Origin: Thermococcales archaeon 44_46
GTDB lineage: Archaea; Methanobacteriota_B; Thermococci; Thermococcales; Thermococcaceae
Direction: 5' to 3'
Assembly: GCA_001507935.1 (NCBI GenBank)
Contig: LGET01000040.1
Coordinates: 1-10,149, forward strand
DNA: 10,149 nucleotides
Both the position numbers and the translations under genes were made by a program. The notes under the pieces were generated by a model, which had not been told where the DNA came from, ran no database searches, and saw only the letters and a list, made by a program, of their open reading frames with translations. Of the stretch, positions 1-6,715 are shown piece by piece. Each line of letters starts with the position of its first letter. The stretch's first letter is position 1.

Positions 1-58
1 AACGGCAATGTACCTCCTTGCCATCAAAAACACCACCGATGAGGAGGTGGTAGAATGA
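1..58 (+). CDS. mbhD: MbhD, membrane-bound hydrogenase Mrp-like subunit (3' end only)
   Basis: Only the last 18 codons and the stop are present. The frame beginning at base 2 reads TAMYLLAIKNTTDEEVVE and ends at TGA 56-58. The stop overlaps the next start as ATGA, the same arrangement as several junctions further down the operon. By position directly before mbhE it should be MbhD, which corresponds to part of the C-terminal region of the Mrp antiporter subunit MrpA. The acidic tail after a hydrophobic stretch fits the end of a small membrane protein. The assignment rests on gene order more than on these few residues, and the start lies outside the window. Confidence 0.75.
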   Translation, partial: TAMYLLAIKNTTDEEVVE

Positions 59-330
59 GGAGAGCGCTTGGATTATTTGCGTTCTTATCGTTCATAGTCT
101 TCATTATAGCTGTGAACATAAGCCTGCGACCCTTTGGGGAACCGCCCCATACGGAGATGGACAATTATTTCATAGAGCATGCCCAAGAAGAAGCTTCAGC
201 TAATAACGTCGTTACCAGTGTCGTATTCGACTACAGAGGTTTTGATACTCTGGGAGAGGCAACGGTTCTTTTTACTGCAGTTTCTGGAGTTCTAATGGCT
301 TTAAGACACTATGGGGGGAAGGAGAGATGA
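55..330 (+). CDS. mbhE: MbhE, membrane-bound hydrogenase subunit (MrpA C-terminal-like)
   Basis: A 91-residue membrane protein of the Mrp-like ion-translocating half of MBH. Residues 5-23 form one hydrophobic helix and residues 66-83 a second. Between them lies the conserved stretch DYRGFDTLGEAT (59-70), typical of the MbhE/MrpA C-terminal family, with acidic D64 and E68 before the second helix. In Mrp antiporters this part belongs to the large MrpA chain; in MBH it is a separate subunit. The start ATG at 55 has a strong GAGGAGGTGG ribosome-binding site at 41-50 and overlaps the mbhD stop. Its own TGA overlaps the mbhF start as ATGA. It most likely works with MbhD and MbhF in ion translocation. 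Its exact role is inferred from the family. Confidence 0.9.
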   Translation: MRRALGLFAFLSFIVFIIAVNISLRPFGEPPHTEMDNYFIEHAQEEASANNVVTSVVFDYRGFDTLGEATVLFTAVSGVLMALRHYGGKER

Positions 331-794
331 CAACCACAATCATAAGAACAACAACAAAAATTTTAGTGCCTCTAATACTGGTGTTTGGCTCGTATATCAT
401 TCTACATGGTCACCTAACACCCGGCGGAGGTTTTCAAGGTGGAGCTGTATTTGCAAGCGGTTTAGCTTTGCTGATAGTTGCAAATAACAAAGAAAAAGTC
501 AAAGAACTCTTCAACAAGGTTCCGTTAAGCCAGTTGGAAAGTATTGGAGCTTTAGGATTTCTGGGAATTGGGGCATTAGGCTTTATGGGGTACACTTTCT
601 TGAAAAATGTGATCGCAAACAGCGGATTCCTCTTTGGAGCTCCAACGCCTAAAGGGATTAATCCGGGCTATCTCAACACCGGCGGAACCCTTTCGTACCT
701 CAACATTTTCGTAGGAACAAAGGTATTAGCTGGTCTAACGAGCATAGTCCTGATATTCTTCCTTATTCTAAGGAGGGAGAGGGATGAATGGTAG
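327..794 (+). CDS. mbhF: MbhF, membrane-bound hydrogenase MrpB-like subunit
   Basis: A 155-residue integral membrane protein of the MnhB/MrpB family. It has about four hydrophobic helices (roughly 11-27, 37-52, 71-93 and 130-149). The glycine-rich family signature GHLTPGGGFQGGAV lies at 28-41, between the first two helices. In the MBH complex it belongs to the Mrp-like module that exchanges protons and sodium across the cytoplasmic membrane. The chosen ATG overlaps the mbhE stop and follows a purine-rich GGGGGGAAGGAG site at 313-324. The C-terminus RRERDEW is charged and its coding sequence overlaps the mbhG start by 11 bases. Family and operon position agree, so the call is firm. Confidence 0.92.
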   Translation: MTTTIIRTTTKILVPLILVFGSYIILHGHLTPGGGFQGGAVFASGLALLIVANNKEKVKELFNKVPLSQLESIGALGFLGIGALGFMGYTFLKNVIANSGFLFGAPTPKGINPGYLNTGGTLSYLNIFVGTKVLAGLTSIVLIFFLILRRERDEW

Positions 795-1149
795 CATTTT
801 TGTTAACTTCCCGTTCATCGTAGTTGCAGTGTTGCTCGCTCTTGGCTTTTACACGATTGGATTCAAGCGGAACCTCATAAAGGTTGTAATTGGCGTTGAA
901 ATTCTTGAAGGAGCAGTAAATATGTTCATTGTTGCGTTAGGTTATGTAAAAGGTGGCTACGCCCCAATTTACACGCAAGCACCGCCCGAAGCTGTAGGAA
1001 AAATGGTTCTTCCGACCCCGCAGGCTCTGACTCTTACGAGCATAGTCATCGGGGTTGCTGTAACCGCTCTAATGCTGGCTTTTGCCGTTAACATCTACAG
1101 ACACTATGGAACCCTCGACGTTACCAAGATAAGGAGGCTGAGAGGATGA
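784..1149 (+). CDS. mbhG: MbhG, membrane-bound hydrogenase MrpC/NuoK-like subunit
   Basis: A 121-residue protein with three transmembrane helices (about 8-25, 31-52 and 80-102), the fold of MrpC and of NuoK in complex I. The second helix carries E39 and E42 in VVIGVEILEGAVNMF, where this family keeps acidic residues in the membrane. The third is preceded by PTPQALTLTSIVIG (77-90), the MrpC signature. It sits between MbhF and the large antiporter-like MbhH, as in other MBH operons. The start at 784 lies inside the mbhF 3' end and has AGGAGG at 771-776. The TGA overlaps the mbhH start as ATGA. The ion-pathway role is inferred from the family. Confidence 0.92.
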   Translation: MNGSIFVNFPFIVVAVLLALGFYTIGFKRNLIKVVIGVEILEGAVNMFIVALGYVKGGYAPIYTQAPPEAVGKMVLPTPQALTLTSIVIGVAVTALMLAFAVNIYRHYGTLDVTKIRRLRG

Positions 1150-2699
1150 TCGAGCACTTGCCTGCCTTAATGATTGCCGTTCCTTTATTTGGGGCATTTA
1201 TAGCACCTATATTTAAGAAACACTACAAGGGAGTCTCAATATGGGCAATTATAATAACCGGCATAACTGTAATACTCTCCCTCCTGCTCGCTAAGGAAGT
1301 TGTTACCGGGGGAATAATGATCTACGTCTTTGGAGCAGACAAGCCAACCCTCGTGCTGCCTTCTGGTTACTCCGTACCAATAAGAATCATGTTTGAGGTA
1401 GATGCCATGGGCGCCTTTATGGCGATATCTGCAACGCTGATGAGTTTTGTGGGAGCTTTATACTCCTACAGTCATGTAGAGAAAGAAACAGGGCTGGAAA
1501 AGTATTATTCTTTATTAATGCTCCTTGAAGTGGGCATCCTTGGTATGGTGCTTACGGGAGATCTCTTTAATCTCTTCGTGTTCTTGGAGATAGCAGGTAT
1601 AGCTGGATCTGCACTGGTAGGATTTAGAAACTATCGTGGTGAAGCAAGCGAAGCAGGAATAAAATACCTTATTGTTAGTGCTGTAGCGTCTTTAATGGTG
1701 CTCTTTGCAATAGGTATACTCTATGGACAGTATGGAAACTTAAACCTCGCATACATAGCTAGGAATATTTCCCTTAACCTAGTTGACATGATTGCACTTG
1801 GATTGCTCTTTACGTCATTTGCAATGAAATGCGGTGCCGTTCCAATGCACTACTGGGTGCCGGATGCATACACGGAAGTTCCAGCTGGAATAAATCCACC
1901 CCTCTTGGTAGCGACTTATGCCAGCCTTTATGCTCTCTTTAGAGTGAGCTTCACTCTCTTTGCAAACATTGTAGTAGATTTGGCAAGAGTAGGGTGGATT
2001 ATGTCTATCTTGGGAGTGCTTACAATGTTCATAGGCGTTACAATGGCTCTGGTGCAGAAAGACGTCAAGAGATTGATGAGCTATCACGCTATATCCCAGA
2101 CCGGCTACATGCTTCTTGGCGTCGGCGTTGGTTTAACTGTTTTACACGACCCTTCAAAGCTCGCCGAGTTTGGAAGAGATGCTATGGCCGGTGGAGTGTT
2201 CCACATAATAAACCACATCATCTACAAAAGCTTACTCTTGATGACTGCTGGGGCTTTGTTCTACGTTACGGGAACGAGAAACCTTAATGAGATGGGAGGC
2301 TTGGCTAGGAAGATGCCGGTAACTACGATAAGCTTCATGGTGGGAGCTGCTGCAATATCTGGCTTGCCTCCGTTTAACGGATTTGCGAGCAAGCTTCTCA
2401 TATATGAAACATCATACCGGCTCAATCCACTCCTAACAGTTTTTGCGATGGTTACCAGTGTTTTAACTCTGGCTTCGTTCGTTAAGGTGTTCGCATCAGC
2501 TTTCCTTGGTCCTCCGCTGGAAAAGTTCGAGAATACCAAAGAAGTTCCCAGACCAATGATAATTGCAATGATAATCCTGGCAGCACTTTGTATAATCTTC
2601 GGTCTCTTCCCGAACATAGTACTTGACAAGCTTGTTTACCCTGCTGTTGATGCGTTGATTAACTTTGCCCAATACCATAGCTGGGGTGGTCTGGCATGA
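1146..2699 (+). CDS. mbhH: MbhH, membrane-bound hydrogenase antiporter-like subunit (MrpD/NuoN-like)
   Basis: The largest membrane subunit of the complex, 517 residues with about 14 hydrophobic helices, of the MrpD/NuoL-M-N family that carries the proton-conducting half-channels. E148 in FNLFVFLEIAG matches the conserved helix-5 glutamate. K228 in FAMKCGAVPMHYWVPDAYTE matches the helix-7 lysine and is followed by H235. Downstream, DVKRLMSYHAISQTGYM and the HIINHIIYKSLLLM stretch carry the expected lysines and histidines of the second half-channel. No key residue appears to be missing. The ATG has AGGAGG at 1132-1137 and overlaps the mbhG stop; the TGA overlaps the mbhI start. It is expected to couple H2 formation to ion pumping. 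Confidence 0.95.
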   Translation: MIEHLPALMIAVPLFGAFIAPIFKKHYKGVSIWAIIITGITVILSLLLAKEVVTGGIMIYVFGADKPTLVLPSGYSVPIRIMFEVDAMGAFMAISATLMSFVGALYSYSHVEKETGLEKYYSLLMLLEVGILGMVLTGDLFNLFVFLEIAGIAGSALVGFRNYRGEASEAGIKYLIVSAVASLMVLFAIGILYGQYGNLNLAYIARNISLNLVDMIALGLLFTSFAMKCGAVPMHYWVPDAYTEVPAGINPPLLVATYASLYALFRVSFTLFANIVVDLARVGWIMSILGVLTMFIGVTMALVQKDVKRLMSYHAISQTGYMLLGVGVGLTVLHDPSKLAEFGRDAMAGGVFHIINHIIYKSLLLMTAGALFYVTGTRNLNEMGGLARKMPVTTISFMVGAAAISGLPPFNGFASKLLIYETSYRLNPLLTVFAMVTSVLTLASFVKVFASAFLGPPLEKFENTKEVPRPMIIAMIILAALCIIFGLFPNIVLDKLVYPAVDALINFAQYHSWGGLA

Positions 2700-3037
2700 G
2701 CTTTACACTTACTACCCCTTCTGGATTTTGGAACCCCATTTTATGGCTGGTATTCTTAGCCCTCTTTAGCATAATTGCTTATCTGATATACTCCAGAGGA
2801 AACCCCTCGTATAAGAAAGACACCGAACAAATAAAACCCTATCTGAGCGGTAACCAGGAGCCCACAAAGGAAAAGATTCAGGTAAAGGCAGGAGACATCT
2901 ACTGGGGCTTCATTGAGGCTTTGAAGGAGTATTACAAAGTACTCCAAGCAATCCATACCGGCGACATGAGAGACTACATTTTGTGGTACCTCGGCGTTGG
3001 AGCCATAATAACATTCATACTAATTGGAGGGGTGTAA
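2696..3037 (+). CDS. mbhI: MbhI, small membrane subunit of membrane-bound hydrogenase
   Basis: A 113-residue protein with one hydrophobic helix near each end (about 13-32 and 93-112). The charged middle, residues 34-92, has a stretch around 66-84 that could be amphipathic. Its place between the antiporter-like MbhH and the hydrogenase small subunit MbhJ matches MbhI. This subunit is thought to tie the Mrp-like membrane module to the hydrogenase module; that role comes from knowledge of MBH, not from a motif seen here. The start overlaps the mbhH stop as ATGA, with GGGGTGGT at 2683-2690 as ribosome-binding site. The final codons contain the GGAGGGGTG site used by mbhJ. Confidence 0.87.
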   Translation: MSFTLTTPSGFWNPILWLVFLALFSIIAYLIYSRGNPSYKKDTEQIKPYLSGNQEPTKEKIQVKAGDIYWGFIEALKEYYKVLQAIHTGDMRDYILWYLGVGAIITFILIGGV

Positions 3038-3038
3038 T

Positions 3039-3485
3039 ATGGGCAAACTGACTAATTTTAAGCGCTCTCTCTGGGTTTTCCATGCTTCAGGAGGTTCATG
3101 CAACGCTTGTGATATTGAAATAATAGCCGCGCTTACCCCAAGATATGATGCGGAGAGGTTTGGAATAAAGCTTGTAGGCTCCCCGAGGCATGCGGATGTC
3201 TTACTTGTCACGGGAGCTATTCCAAGAGACTTTGCTGATAAGCTTAGGCGTATTTACGAACAGATGCCCGATCCAAAGGCCGTTGTGGTAATAGGGAACT
3301 GTGGAACCACAGGCGGTGTCTTTTACGATTCCTACAACATAGCTGGACCAATAGACGAGGTAATACCCGTAGACGTCTATGTTCCAGGATGTCCTCCCAG
3401 ACCAGAAGCAATAATAGACGGAATTGTAAAAGCATGGCTCAAGATTGAGAAGCTTGAAAAGGAGCTGGAGGGGAAGGAGAAATGA
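3039..3485 (+). CDS. mbhJ: MbhJ, [NiFe] hydrogenase small subunit (NuoB-like)
   Basis: A 148-residue small electron-transfer subunit related to NuoB of complex I. Four cysteines are placed as expected for the single proximal [4Fe-4S] cluster: C21 and C24 in GGSCNACDIE, C88 in VIGNCGTTGG and C118 in VPGCPPRPEA. The cluster passes electrons to the NiFe centre in MbhL. It lacks the longer C-terminal part with two more clusters found in the small subunits of many other hydrogenases, as is usual for group 4 enzymes. I chose ATG 3039, because GGAGGGGTG at 3026-3034 is well spaced and the protein then starts like the family. A TTG at 3024 would add five residues but lies within that site. The TGA overlaps the mbhK start. 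Confidence 0.95.
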   Translation: MGKLTNFKRSLWVFHASGGSCNACDIEIIAALTPRYDAERFGIKLVGSPRHADVLLVTGAIPRDFADKLRRIYEQMPDPKAVVVIGNCGTTGGVFYDSYNIAGPIDEVIPVDVYVPGCPPRPEAIIDGIVKAWLKIEKLEKELEGKEK

Positions 3486-4042
3486 CACTAACCGCTGAAG
3501 AAATCCTTGAGAGGTTAAAGGAAAAACTTGGAGATGCGATATTAAACTATGAGGTAAAAGAGTACAAAATGGGTGTTAAAAGGCCTAGAACTTATCAGGA
3601 AATCTGGATGGAAATTAATAGAGATGCATTCAGGAAAGCAGTTGAAGCAATATTCGAAATAGACTATCCGCATTTACACTTTATAGCCGGAGAAGACGTT
3701 GGCGAAGCACTTACGATGATATACTCCTTTGGGGTCTTCCACTCCCACCCATGGGGTGAAGTGAGTATAGTAATGAAGCTTGACCTCCCGAAGAGCAACC
3801 TTGTTCTCCCCACGATAACGGATCTTATGATAGGTGCAGAGACCAACGAAAGGGAAATCCGGGAAATGCTTGGCGTTGAGTTTGAGGGACTTAAAAACAA
3901 GAGGCATCTCTTTTTGCCTGACGACTGGTCTGAAGGGAAGTATCCGTGGAGGAGAGACGAGTATGGAGTGGAAGATATGATTAAACACACTCACAAGAGT
4001 GTGAGAGAAATTAGGAAACAACGGGGTGAGCAGAATGGCTAA
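3482..4042 (+). CDS. mbhK: MbhK, membrane-bound hydrogenase NuoC-like subunit
   Basis: A 186-residue soluble protein of the complex I 30-kDa (NuoC) family, which packs against the hydrogenase large subunit on the cytoplasmic side. The C-terminal half contains the family stretch from about 118 to 157: LMIGAETNEREIREMLGVEF, then HLFLPDDW and YPWRRDE. No cofactor ligand is expected, and none is evident. The ATG overlaps the mbhJ stop and has GGAGGGGAAGGAG at 3467-3479. The 3' end overlaps mbhL by eight bases, and a 7-bp inverted repeat lies in the last 60 bases of the gene. The C-terminus is basic (KSVREIRKQRGEQNG). Function is assigned from family and operon position. Confidence 0.93.
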   Translation: MTLTAEEILERLKEKLGDAILNYEVKEYKMGVKRPRTYQEIWMEINRDAFRKAVEAIFEIDYPHLHFIAGEDVGEALTMIYSFGVFHSHPWGEVSIVMKLDLPKSNLVLPTITDLMIGAETNEREIREMLGVEFEGLKNKRHLFLPDDWSEGKYPWRRDEYGVEDMIKHTHKSVREIRKQRGEQNG

Positions 4043-5273
4043 AACAACTTATTACATCCCCGTTGGTCCAATTCATCCAGCCCTAAAAGAACCGATAAGA
4101 GTGGAGGCAGAGGTTGAGGGGGAGAAAATAGTAAAGGTTGATGTTAAGAGGGGCTTTGCCCACAGGGGAATCGAGTACATGGGGATGAAAAGGAACGCAA
4201 TACAAACTTTGTACCTCTCGGAAAGAATATGTGGAATATGCTCAATATCTCATCCATATGCATTCGTCATTGGCAGCGAAAAAGCTCTTGGGATTGAGGC
4301 TCCTCCAAGGGCTCAATACATAAGAACAATAATAGCCGAGCTTGAAAGAATTCACTCGCACATCCTCTGGCTCGGAGTTATAGCGCACGAGATAGGCTTT
4401 GACCCGCTCCTCTTCTGGACGTGGAAGGGGAGGGAAAAGGTTCTCGACATTCTCGAGGCTATAACGGGTAACAGAATAAACTACGCAATGTACATGATCG
4501 GAGGAGTTAGAAGAGACCTCAAAGAGAGCCACATTAAAGCTTTGCGGGACATGATAACCTATTACTGGGAGTTCACGGAACACATGAAGGAGGTCTTCTT
4601 GTCTGATCCGGTTTATAAGGCGAGGACGAGGGGGGTAGCACAGCTCTCAAAGGAGATGGCGTTGAAGCTCAACGTGGTTGGACCGACAGCCAGAGCGGCA
4701 GGAATTAGAATGGACGTTAGGCAGGATATTCCCTATGATGCATATGCGGATATGGATGTTAAAGCAATTGTTCCTCAAGACATAGTGGGGGAAGCAAGGG
4801 GAGATGCTTACGATATCACAATGGTGAGGCTTTACGAGATTGAGCAGAGCCTGGATATAATAGAATTCTGCCTTGACAACCTTCCGGAAGGGAAGATACT
4901 TGCAATTCCAAACTACGTGGCGTTACTCAATAAAATCAAAAAAACCGAGGGAGAAGCTATTGGAGCACATGAAGCTCCAAGAGGAGAGGTTATCCACTAT
5001 CTCAAGTACGATGGAACTAGAGATGGTCCTGCAGTATGGAAGGTCATAGCGCCGAGTTACAACAACATAAACTCCTGGGCTCCATTGCTGCTTGGGGCAG
5101 AGGTGGCAGATATTCCAGTGGTTGTGGCATACATAGACCCATGTATGTGCTGCAACGATAGGGTGGCGGTTGTGGAGGATTCAAGCGGCAGGCTTCTGGA
5201 CTATTCTTATCTGCACAAGAAAGCCGTAGAAAAAACCAGAAAACTTGAAAAAGAGCTGGGGGTGAGGAGATGA
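4035..5273 (+). CDS. mbhL: MbhL, [NiFe] hydrogenase large (catalytic) subunit (NuoD-like)
   Basis: The catalytic subunit, 412 residues, related to NuoD; it reduces protons to H2 at a NiFe centre. Both metal-binding motifs are intact: RICGIC with C66 and C69, and DPCMCC with C370 and C373. The second pair is the one lost in complex I and altered in the sulfur-reducing MBS/Mbx relatives, so this is a true hydrogenase. R376 follows at the position of the group 4 DPCxxCxxR motif, leaving a 36-residue tail that a maturation endopeptidase would be expected to remove. I chose ATG 4035, with GGGGTGAG at 4023-4030. GTG 4026 would add three residues but lies inside that site. The gene overlaps mbhK by eight bases and mbhM by four. 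Confidence 0.96.
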   Translation: MAKTTYYIPVGPIHPALKEPIRVEAEVEGEKIVKVDVKRGFAHRGIEYMGMKRNAIQTLYLSERICGICSISHPYAFVIGSEKALGIEAPPRAQYIRTIIAELERIHSHILWLGVIAHEIGFDPLLFWTWKGREKVLDILEAITGNRINYAMYMIGGVRRDLKESHIKALRDMITYYWEFTEHMKEVFLSDPVYKARTRGVAQLSKEMALKLNVVGPTARAAGIRMDVRQDIPYDAYADMDVKAIVPQDIVGEARGDAYDITMVRLYEIEQSLDIIEFCLDNLPEGKILAIPNYVALLNKIKKTEGEAIGAHEAPRGEVIHYLKYDGTRDGPAVWKVIAPSYNNINSWAPLLLGAEVADIPVVVAYIDPCMCCNDRVAVVEDSSGRLLDYSYLHKKAVEKTRKLEKELGVRR

Positions 5274-6238
5274 CCCCCGAAACCATTTTCTACGCTATAG
5301 GAATGCCGATAATAGGGGTGCTTCTTGGACTGGTGTACAAAGGTATTGATAGAAGAGTATCTGCAAGAATGACGTCAAGAATAGGGCCCCCAATAAGACA
5401 GCCCTTCTGGGATGTGGGTAAGTTACTCCTTAAAGAAACCGTTGTACCGGAAAACGCGGTAAGGTGGATTTTCAACGCAATGCCTATCCTGGCATTTGCT
5501 TCATCAATGACTCTCCTCCTTTATATCCCCTTCGGCATCTTAAGGGCACCTTTAGAAGGATACGGTGATCTGGTAGTAATCTTATATCTCTTAACTCTTC
5601 AGGCACTTGCAATGGCAATCGGTGGATTTGCCTCGGGAAGTCCGTTTTCTTCAGTGGGAGCACAGAGAGAAATGGTTCTAATGATGAGCTACGAAATGCC
5701 CTTTGCAATAGTTATAACGGGCTTTGCTCTAATTTACAAGAGTTTTTCATTGAGCACAATAGCCTCTACTCCCGTATGGAGCATTGTAGGTCCTTTGGGA
5801 GGATTGGGTGTTCTATTGCTCTTGATAGCATTCCTATGGGTAACCCCAGCAGAGCTTGCGAAGCTTCCGTTTGATATAGCCGAGGCTGAAACTGAAATAG
5901 CAGAAGGTATGCTTGCAGAGTACAGCGGGAGAAACCTTGCTTTGTTCTACCTTTCAGATGCAGTTAGGGGCTTTGCCATGATAGCCTTGGAGGTAGTTTT
6001 ATTCTTCCCCTTCACATTGAGCTACCTGTTTGGCTTGAATCTTTCGGGAGCCGCTCTCTATATAGCTGAAGGTCTGTGGTTCCTCTTTAAAGTGCTGGTG
6101 CTTTATATTCTAGCGGTAACGCTGGTCAGGACATCCTTCGCAAGGTTCAGGATAGAGCAGGCATCGAGGATCTTTTGGGTATACGTGAACATAATAGCCC
6201 TGCTTGGAGTGATATTGATATGGGCGGAGGTGATGTGA
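5270..6238 (+). CDS. mbhM: MbhM, membrane anchor of the hydrogenase module (NuoH-like)
   Basis: A 322-residue integral membrane protein of the NuoH/HycD family with about eight helices. It holds the hydrogenase module on the membrane and links it to the ion-translocating part. Family stretches are easily seen: ARMTSRIGPPIRQPFWDVGK (32-51), SPFSSVGAQREMVLMMSYE (124-142) and PFDIAEAETEIAEGMLAEYS (200-219). The last is the acidic loop facing the cytoplasm, corresponding to the region near the quinone site of complex I. The ATG overlaps the mbhL TGA and follows GGGGGTGAGG at 5258-5267. The TGA at 6236-6238 is one base before the mbhN start. No truncation is apparent. Confidence 0.95.
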   Translation: MTPETIFYAIGMPIIGVLLGLVYKGIDRRVSARMTSRIGPPIRQPFWDVGKLLLKETVVPENAVRWIFNAMPILAFASSMTLLLYIPFGILRAPLEGYGDLVVILYLLTLQALAMAIGGFASGSPFSSVGAQREMVLMMSYEMPFAIVITGFALIYKSFSLSTIASTPVWSIVGPLGGLGVLLLLIAFLWVTPAELAKLPFDIAEAETEIAEGMLAEYSGRNLALFYLSDAVRGFAMIALEVVLFFPFTLSYLFGLNLSGAALYIAEGLWFLFKVLVLYILAVTLVRTSFARFRIEQASRIFWVYVNIIALLGVILIWAEVM

Positions 6239-6239
6239 A

Positions 6240-6698
6240 GTGCCAACAAAAGCAATGTTCCTAATGATAAAACAGATGCTTCAGAGGCCGTTTACAAATC
6301 CATTTCCGGTAAAGCACGCTCCAAAAGATGTGACATCGCTTGTTGAAAAGATCCAAAAAGGAGAAGTAAAGATACACCCTCCAGTTCCTGTTCCAGAAGG
6401 ATTTAGGGGGAAGCTGCACTACGATCCCGAGAGATGCATTGGGTGCAGGCTGTGTATAACGGTATGCCCTGCAAACGCCATGGAATGGATTCCGGAGCTT
6501 AGGAAAATAAGGCACTATGTTTCCCGTTGCATGTTCTGTGCCCTCTGTGTGGATGTGTGTCCGGGCAAAAAGTTTCCGGGAGAGGAGAAGGCTGTAAAGG
6601 CACTATCTATGAGTGATGAATTCCTCATTGCCGACTACGACAAATACAGCGACAACCTTATAGAGGAACCACCTGAGGCTAAGGAAAAAGGTATTTAA
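6240..6698 (+). CDS. mbhN: MbhN, two-[4Fe-4S] ferredoxin-like subunit (NuoI-like)
   Basis: A 152-residue iron-sulfur protein of the NuoI family and the entry point for electrons from reduced ferredoxin. Two complete cluster motifs are present: C66, C69, C72 and C76 in CIGCRLCITVCP, and C97, C100, C103 and C107 in CMFCALCVDVCP. As in 8Fe ferredoxins, the fourth cysteine of each motif probably serves the other cluster. The start is GTG 6240, the only non-ATG start I chose in the complete mbh genes, supported by GGAGGTGAT at 6226-6234. It lies one base after the mbhM stop. This is the last subunit gene of the standard mbh order, and the stop TAA lies in the loop of a small inverted repeat. Confidence 0.95.
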   Translation: MPTKAMFLMIKQMLQRPFTNPFPVKHAPKDVTSLVEKIQKGEVKIHPPVPVPEGFRGKLHYDPERCIGCRLCITVCPANAMEWIPELRKIRHYVSRCMFCALCVDVCPGKKFPGEEKAVKALSMSDEFLIADYDKYSDNLIEEPPEAKEKGI

Positions 6699-6705
6699 TT
6701 ACCTT
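6688..6705 (+). terminator. Possible weak hairpin at the end of the mbh operon
   Basis: An inverted repeat AAGGTA/TACCTT (6688-6693 and 6700-6705) encloses six bases that include the mbhN TAA. It is followed by the pyrimidine-rich stretch TATTCTTTATC, which ends at the next start codon. It could mark the end of the mbh transcript, but the stem is only six base pairs and no long T-run follows, so read-through is equally possible. Confidence 0.25.
6692..6699 (+). promoter_or_regulatory. Possible TATA-like element before the DUF72 gene
   Basis: TATTTAAT lies about 21 bases before ATG 6716. No GGAGG-like site precedes that ATG, unlike the mbh genes. A TATA element at this distance would start transcription near the ATG and give a leaderless message. 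The match is weak and the same bases form part of the small inverted repeat. Confidence 0.25.
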
Positions 6706-6715
6706 ATTCTTTATC

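Noticed and set aside
1815..2678. Several other-frame and minus-strand open frames inside mbhH
   Set aside because: They overlap a clear, full-length MrpD-like gene, have no family features and no ribosome-binding sites; they reflect the codon bias of the real gene.
3024..3038. Upstream TTG start for mbhJ
   Set aside because: The TTG and following codons coincide with the ribosome-binding site and the mbhI stop; ATG 3039 has correct spacing and gives the normal protein start.
4960..4980. Perfect 7-bp inverted repeat TTGGAGC/GCTCCAA within mbhL
   Set aside because: It lies deep inside a conserved coding region (AIGAHEAPRG) far from any start or stop, so chance or protein constraint is the simpler explanation.
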